NCBI RefSeq assembly: GCF_000471905.2
Contig: NW_006499781.1
Location: 623,960 to 687,959 of the forward strand
DNA length: 64,000 nt
Reading direction: 5' to 3'
Source: Amborella trichopoda
Lineage: Eukaryota > Streptophyta > Magnoliopsida > Amborellales > Amborellaceae
Shown: one piece after another, positions 49,901-58,900 of the stretch
Layout of the letters: every line of letters starts with the position of its first letter
Numbering within the stretch: the stretch's first letter is position 1
Notes under the pieces: generated by a model
Databases searched by the model: none
Told to the model about the DNA's origin: nothing
Seen by the model: only the letters and a program-made list of their open reading frames with translations
Position numbers and translations under genes: made by a program

Positions 49901-52900
49901 CACGAGGGCACCCTACAACATGTGCACTTACAGTCGCATGAGAAGCCGCTCTTTTAAAATTTGATTCAACTAAGAAGAGCTGGTGTACATGTGCCTTGAG
50001 AGGATCCTTGTATATGATAATTTATATGCCCCATAAGGGTGCACCGGTATCCCTCGAGAACCCGATAATGAAAAAATTGGGGTGACTTTGATGAGGCCAA
50101 ATTATGTGTCATTGCCATAGACTGTGGAACATAGGCCCATTGGGTCATCCTAAGATAAAGTGGACCACCATTCTGAAAGAGCCCAATGGAGTACTCCAAT
50201 GCCTAGAATTAAGCCTAGAGATTTCATTTGCCATTTATCCCATTTTATTATGATGAGAAAAAGTGTATTTATGATGAAAAATCATTTAGGCATTTTTTGA
50301 GTATTTTTGAGAATTTTACGAAATGTTTATGATAACCAAATATCCCATTTTGAAAATTGTTGAGGGCAAATTCCAAACAAGGATGAATAGATGGGGGTCC
50401 ACGTGATACCTAAGTGGCCATAAGGTGGCCACATGACAGTCCCACGACCTCCTTTTGCTGACATCAGCATGATGTCAAATCAAGGGGGCCTAGTCCTTTG
50501 GAAACTTTCAGTTTGTTCATTTATCATACGGTTTTTAATGAAAGTTTATTTTATGAGTTAATTGACTCATTTTGTCACATGGGATTTTCACATATGTGTA
50601 TTTGGAGACATGTGCCAAGGGTTAGGGCTAATCATGATATTTTAGTTCAAACCCCAATCCATGGTAGAAAATGAAAAATTAAAAGTTGCTTTTTGCATGG
50701 CATTATCTCATTGGCTAATGTGAACTTTATGGAATGACACTTTTTGATTGGCTAATCTATGGGATATTATCCTTGTTGGGATACCTTTCTCAAATTACAA
50801 TAAAGGCATGTGGCATGCCCCTACCCGTATGATGTTTTATTATTTTCATAAAGATCTTTAGTCACTTATGGAATAACCAAAGGGCCTATGAGGAAACCTT
50901 TTATGGGACAAAGACATTTTGATAAAATGGCTGATCTAGGAATTTTATGGAGTGATAATGGTGTTGGTTATGTGGCCTCTAAAGGCCTAGAGAGCTTGTA
51001 AAAATGGTGTTGGTTATGTGGGACAACCGAGAAGGGTTTGCAGTTGGTCATCTCTTGTTGAGGTTAGAGAGATGCCCATGGATCATCTTTGTAGGTCAGG
51101 AGAACTGTGTGGTCTCCTGTGTACGATTATAGGCCAGTGAGAGCAAGGGCCAAAGCCTCAAGCCTCAACAAACTTCTGCACGATATGTACACATGACAGC
51201 AGCATAGGAAGCTGCCCTACAGAGGGACACATGTACATATGTATAGCGAGAACTCCCTTTACACTGTGGTGACAAGTGCTAGACTTGTTCTTAAAGGGGA
51301 GAACTGAAATCAATATTCCAGGATTATTGTTCCACTATTATTATCTAACTTTGACAAGCCAATCGTGAGCCCCTGCAAAGAGACTATAGGTCACGATACT
51401 TTGTTGGGTTGATAAGAGGACGGTAGTGGATTATGGTTTCTGGGGTGAGTGGAGTGTCCTTGTTGTTGCTTATTTTGCCTCATTGGTACCAGTCGACTCT
51501 TATTATATTTTATTTTACTTCTTGAGCGGCAAACAACCAGAACCTATTACTCACTACATCAAACAATTTCTATTAATGAAATAAATCTATTGGAAAAGAA
51601 AAAATACGTTAGTCCAATGAAATGGTTGTTGCTATCTACTCCACTAATGAATAATTGGTTTAACTGAATAACTAAATCAAATAGATAGACGTTTCTCTTC
51701 GTCTCTGGTCGATTATTAAAAATGCTTCTATGATTTTTAAATTTTTTTATAATTTAAAAATATTTTTTCTACTTATTTTTAATTAAAAGAGTATTTCTGA
51801 AATTTTTAGAACTTTACATAGCACGTCTGGGGACCAAGGATCCAACACCCACATGTGTGTGGCACCGATGTGGGGTCCACTTGGGCTCCTAGGGTGGCAC
51901 GTCACTTTCTAAGCCCCTAGGTTGCCCCTAGGGGGCCACAACACTTTTTGTGGAAACAAGGGGGGTACGCCCCATTTTCTTAAAATAATTATTTTAAAAT
52001 TTAAATAGCGGCACACCAGATAATTAGCAAAAAGGGGAGGCATGCCCCATGATTTTTCTATTTGATTTGGTTTAAGTTTTAAAAATTGATTTAATTAAGA
52101 TAGGAAATCTAATTTAAACTAGATTTGGTTTCCGATCCTTATGGGAGATCTAGTTAATGTTTAAGTTTGATTGTGTTTCAAATTTAAATGGGAGATCTAA
52201 ATAATGTTTAAATTTGATTATATTTCAATTTTAAATAGGAGTTGGATTGGGTCAAAGTATAAAGGGATAATGTTCCCATCTTTCGACCCAAAATCATGAT
52301 AACTGATTTTTGGGATGGATGACTCTGATTAAATATCTCTCACCCCACAGATTTCCTATTTATCCTACTGATCTAGCTAGAAACTGGATAAGGCAACATT
52401 GAGAAGGAATCCTACTCAAACTAGCAGACATATTTCTTTCTCTATAAAGATCTAGTTTGAATCCTCTCTTGCAGTACAAGATTTTTCTCTCTCTCCTAAG
52501 ACTAGATCCTCTCTCTCATGCACCTACTCTCTGTCTCTCTTCTCCATGCCAAAATCACTTCTCTCTAAAGGAAAAAATTGAAGTCATGTGCCCCCTTCTC
52601 TTTACCCATAGGGAGGCATGCCACTCTCTCCTCTATATTTTTGTGTTAGGCCACCCAAAAGAAAAATAGAGGTACTGCGATAGTGAAACCCTAGAGCAAG
52701 GTTTTGCAGTATATTTGAGGAAAGAAGAGAAGTAGAGAGAGATCAACTAAGAGATTCAGCCCTAATTTGTTCCCATAGGGTTTCTATAAACTGTAGCATA
52801 TTTTTGAGCTCTTTAAAACTCTAAAGAAAGAAGTATTGCCTATAAAGCTTCCCTATCTCAGAATTTTCAGCAACACTGTAAGGAGCAAAAGTGCGCCATT

Positions 52901-55900
52901 GGTTAGGGAATCGGGTGTGGGGTGTACCAAGTACTGGTAAGATAACCCCAGGCATCTTCTAATAAGTCTTCTTAGTAGTTTTAAAAAAATTTACAATATT
53001 ACTTTATATTTTTTGTAAATTTCCAGGAACTTATTTGTGCTAAAAATTAAGGTAGAAATTGGCTTAAAGCTCAAGAATAATTTCTATTTCTCTTGTCACT
53101 AAAAATAAAGATCCTAGGTTGTATCTAGGACTTTATTTTAATTTTATAGCAACATATTGTGGCCCTATGTAAATAGATTTCAGGTATTTGAAAAAAAACT
53201 AAAGGATTTTTTTTTGAATTTAATACCTTGTCTTCCACATAGCCACGCCTTTCAAATGGTGTCAATATATCTTGATGGCCAGTTATTGATGTGTGGCTAG
53301 GATCAAAGCCCTCTCATGTACCATAGCTTAAAAACATCAAGGGTGTAGATTATTTCATTCACAACCCGTTCACTATAAATACATAAGTTAGGTTCGTTAA
53401 ACCCTAACGCATATTATTACAACTTATAGAGTGAGAAAAAAAGAGAGTAAGGAGACTTCCACAGTCCGCACCACACTCTTGTGAGCCTTTTCTTATGCTT
53501 CAAAGCTAGTGGTGCAAGCTTCCATTGTGTCTCCATCATCTCATGGTATCTAGCTAGTTGCATGCTCCATACTTCAAGGTAACCATATAGTTCACATCCC
53601 TCTCCATTTGAGCATTTTCTTCTCCATCTCTTTGGCTGCTATAATTCTCAGATCTCGGAGGCTTCCTCGTGCAATTAGCTTGAGCTTTTCATGGTTTTTC
53701 ATGATTATACCGAACTATGCACATACCCCCTTTTCATATGCATAGTTTACTTTGAAGGCTCATCACTTTAATACCAATTCTATCATGATTTTGCTACCTG
53801 GATTTTCCTGAGATTTGGAGCAAATATATTTGACATGTCAGTGAGCATTTCATCCCCTTTTCGATATGGATAGGAAATTATGCTAGCATAAGTGTTTGAA
53901 AAATTGCCCCATACTGTACTACAGCATAGACACGTGATTTTTGTCTAAGTCGATTGGTCTCCATCTCTCTCGATTGTTTGGATCTTTAAAACTTCATATC
54001 TCTCTCTAAACTTGAATATATCTAAGTGGTCTCCATAGTTTGAGTGAAGTGAGCCCTTGTGATTAGAGCCATCCGTGCTATCACCCATGGGGCAAAACTA
54101 AGTCCCTAAATGGTCCGCCTATGTGATCCGGCACAAAGGGTTCGTTCATTGGCTTCCCATTGGCTATTTCATAAGATTTAGAGTATTTAATATTTTGTGC
54201 TATGAGTAACTGAGCATATCATATTTGGAACATGTTTGTCTTTGTCCATTTAGTCTATGATATTGCCATAATAAATTATTGGCCATAGACCAAGCAAATT
54301 GAATTCTAATCTTAGCTTACGATGATCAAGTTAATTATGCATGTGCAAGTATGCGTTTAGTGGAGAAGGATATTGGTCTTGAAGTGTTTGATGTAATTCT
54401 AAAGTGATGAATAATTTGAGAATGTAACTTGTATAGTGTTGAACATGAGAACTTGAGTATACTTTTCTATTTATTCAATCTTCTTATTGTATCTTAAGTC
54501 TGGGCTTTAACAAGGGATCAATTAGAGTTGCATTTTTGTTTAAAAATGAGTGTAAAGCCAGGTTCGGTGGATGGAACTTATGTACTATTTTTCAAATTGT
54601 ATGAAAAATATATGTATTTGGAGCTTTATTATTATACTAGACCAAAATATTTAAAAATGTGTCACTTCTACTTGGCTTAGTACTCCTTCTACAACCTCTT
54701 GAAACATTATATCAACACAGCTGCCACTATCAATGGTAATACTACACACCATCCCACAGATTGAACAACGAGTTCGGAAGATGGTTCGGAGCCACAGAAC
54801 TTCTAACACCTTTGAGGTAGTGAGTAGTTACCTATTGACAACAAAATCCCCATCATCAGCCTCAAGTTCAGCAACATCTTGCTCATTTTCCCCTACCGGC
54901 TCCTCATCGAATACTGGCCCCATGACAAGGTCTACTTCGTTTGAATCATCCCCATCTAGAATACGTGTTCCAGCTTGCCGTTTCCAGCACTCATACGATC
55001 AGTGGCTAATCTTGCCACAGTTATGACATTTCATACTCTGTTCTCGGGGTTGGAAGGGCCTGTTGGCAGCCAGAGCTTTGCCCTTAGATGCCTCATTTGG
55101 GTGTAAGCTAGACCCAACTTCTAATGGCTATTGTTTTGTCACTAGAGCGACTATTTTTCAAATGGTTTCAGCTTCTTAGGCCATTTAATAAGCCTCGCCA
55201 AGATTGAAAAGTTGGTGGAGAGTTAGTTTGTTTTAAATTTGAGGTATAAGTTCACATAACACGCAAGCTCGCCCTTGCATTCATTGAATTCATTCTGGCT
55301 CATGAGGAAGAATTCATCCATACACTGCTTGATGCCCTACTTTTGTTGCAAATGATGGACTCCTTGGTACAATTCTTGCGCATAACCAGTGGGCACGAAT
55401 TCCTCATTAGAACGCGACTTCATTTTCCTTCAAGTCACTATCTTTTCTTTCACTCAACTGGCCTGCAGATGTTGCATTCATATTTAAGCATGCCCCTTGA
55501 GTCAGGTATCCAAAAATTCGATTTTCTTCCTTCAAAGAAATCATTCCACTCGAAGAAATCCTCCACAGAATCTAGCCAGTCCAACAATTAATCAGGCTGA
55601 AATTTTCCCAAAAATTCAGGGACATAACTCTCACACCTTGAACTGTCTAGGGGGTCGGATCAACCTATACTCCAATGAGGGATTCTCCCTTTGGTTGTGG
55701 AAAGGACTTATACTTCTCCACTCGATCCCTCACTTTTTTGGCTCAATTTCATGAGTAACTGATTCTCATTCAAAGTGGACAAGATGACCAAATCTCCTCC
55801 ACAATTCCTCATATTCTGCCCTTGGCATAGCAGCACCTTGTCCTCCTCCTCCTCGACCTCCACGTCCACCTTTATTGGCCATAACTCCAGATTCAAAAGA

Positions 55901-58900
55901 GAGGAATCCTGCTCTCATACCAATTCCAGAACAGAGAGACAAGAGAGAGATATAGTTCACAATCAGGTACAAAATAAGGGATTTCAACTGTGATTCAAAG
56001 ACAATGGGTTGAAGCTAACAAAGCTTATATTCAATGCCTTGTAAGAGGCTCCAAAGACAACCCAAATTGGGAACTAAGTCCCTGATTTTTGAGATATTTA
56101 CAGAAAAAACATTGATTCCAGCAGGGGAAAAGTCTTCCTCTTTTAAGACACTTGGCTTGGCTCCTAAATCAAAGCTCCCTTAACTTTCCTAGGAGCATTA
56201 ATGGACTCTAACCCTTCCCAGATCATGCAAAATACCTTTTCCCAAGCCATGCACAATTAAAATTTCTAGGAGTATTAATAGACACTATCCTCATAACCAA
56301 TACCTCTTTCAAAGCAAATTTTAAATTAACTGTAACCTTTCCCTCCTAATTTTTCCACACTCAAAATTTAAATGGAACCCCTCGGCTTTCATGTAAAATT
56401 CAGGAAAGTCCATTACAGAGAAAATACCTAAAATACCCATGCTTACCAAAAAATGCTAACAAAACTTTTTTTACTTTCTTCACCATCTATGAATGAAGGC
56501 TTACCAAAAAATGCTAACAAAACTTTTTTTACTTGCTTCATCATCTATGCATGAAGGCTATTTGAGCTAGATGAGTCCATGATAAGGCTATTGGAAAGAG
56601 GAGTATCCCCCTTTTCACAGTTAATGGAGCAGGGAGTTTAAGCAATTCCCTTGTGCTTCTATGTTTACCTTGCCCTCCTCGCTGGCATTCTCCCTAAAGA
56701 TATCTCTAAAGTCTGTAGCAGGGCCATCATATAAGAAACTAGTATTGGCTGGTGTTTTAGGTGTTGACAGCCACAGACAAATAATTGAGCGCCCGTGGGA
56801 AAATATACTCTGAAAAATGATGTATGTAACAATACTTGTAAAAACACAACACAGATGCAGTATTAATTTTCTAGAAGGATGACATTAAAGGCGATTCCAA
56901 GGTTACAACCATCAATACTCATGCACCAATCACCAAGCAAAAAGGAAAAAAATGAATCAGATTCAAATATTTTTATAAATATAAGCAAACATGTTAGAGA
57001 AATGTACCTTAACAATGGGCACTGCAAATGATGCAGGAATGAAAGAGAAAGCAATACTAACTATGATTGCAGCCGAAAATGCATCCAAATCCTATAAAGC
57101 AGTAAAACAAAGCATAGAATTATGATGAGGAACCATTTCAACCAAGAAAAGATTCAGAAGATATTTATGGAAATTTCATAGAAATGACTACAATTAAAAA
57201 AAAGAAAAGAATAAGGCGACAAGTTCCTTAAGTTAGCCTAGTAGCGTTTAAGTGGAACAACATTTTACAACCACACAAAATCATGCTAATGGCTAAAGCT
57301 GAAATATAGTCTTTTCTGTAGACAGGTTTCATAGTTTTTCAGTATTAAGCAGTGCTTGAACAAAAAAAATAGGGAAAATATCTCCACACCCCCTATTTTT
57401 AGGTTTCATTTCACAATAGACCCAAGGTTTTGAAAGATATCTTGGGGTATAAAAATTGTAAATTTTATTTCTTCTAACCCCCTGAACTAATTTAAACCTG
57501 TTTTTTTAGGCCAAACAAATCTAAAAGGACATGCCTTCTCTCTCTTGCCCATTACCCCTCTCACTCTCTCTCCGTCCCTCTCGTGCCCACTACGTCTCTC
57601 TTTGATATTACCTTTGGAAAATATATATGAAACTTTGAATATTTTGGACGGTTCTCTCCCACCCTCTCTCTCTCCAGAGCTCACTGTTTGTCTCTGTAGA
57701 GAGAGAATGGACAGATAATTCGATCCTTGCCCACTCCTCTCTTCTTATATCTCCAATGGTTTCCCCAAACAAAGCAAAACCACCAAGCCACGAATCGCCT
57801 CATCTCTTCCCCAAATCAACCACAAAAGGGGCAGAAACACAGCAGCAATGCATCAAAAACACCTCACAAATCGCAAGTCCATAACGCCATATCTCTTCTC
57901 CTCCACTCTCTCTTTCTAAAGGATCTACTCTCTGTAACGAATATACTCTTCCTCTCTTTCTCTCTGTTTGAGCACCACCACCTTCCAATCGTAGTATCCC
58001 ACCACCAATGGCCACTTTATCCCCCATTTCATCTATATCTCCATCCAATCTCATATGGGTTCAATCCAATTCCTCTCTCTTCCTTCACCTTCCCTCCTCT
58101 CGTTCTTCTCTCTCTAAACCCACCTATTCACCCATGTCCATTAAAGTTTGTATAACATTAAAGCTTTCTCTCTCTAAATTCTCTCATTCTTCTAAGTCTA
58201 ACAATTGAACCAGCACTGATAGAGAGAAGGCATGGCTCAGTAATATCAAAACCCCAAAACCCACTAAAATTATTTTGACTTCCTCTGTATTGACAGCTGA
58301 AAATAAACACGGAATGGGGCTTTGGTCACGCTACTGAGATTGGACCAAGCTTGCAAGATGAGAGAGAACTAGAGGACTTCAAAGCCCAGTTGGAATATAG
58401 TGGTTTGGGGAACTAGAGAGAGACGTAATGGGGCACGAGATAGGGAATATGGGGGTAGGGGGCTTTAAAGAGGTCGAAAGAGGGAGATATAATGGGCAAG
58501 AGAGAGAGAGTTTTGGGGGTTACTGGTGTATGGTGGTTTGGGGAAAAGAGAGAGGTAATGGGGGTAGAGAGAGAAAGAGGTTGGAAAATGGGAAGGTAAG
58601 AGATAGAGGCAGACGTCAGGAAGAGAGAGAAAGAGAGAAGATTGGGGTATATAAGTGGAGAGAGAAAGGATTGGGTTTAGAATGAACATGTCTTTCTCAC
58701 ATTTGTTTAGGTTAAGAAATAGTTTAAAATGCCAAGGGGTTAGAAGATATCTTTTGAAACCTTGGGTTTATCAAGAAATGAAACTTAAAAATAAGGGATA
58801 TGGAGATATTTTTCCAATGGATGATTTCCTAGTGGACCTTGGATTTCTACGAAAATAAAAACCAACCTACAAGTTAGGAAACTTAGATTCTCAAAGAAAC

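Noticed and set aside
57727-58155. 142-codon open frame on the plus strand as a real protein
   Set aside because: It is CT-rich low-complexity sequence (Pro, Ser, Leu, His runs), overlaps another plausible frame and has no recognised domain. Only the later ATG at 58008 is kept, as a low-confidence captured start.
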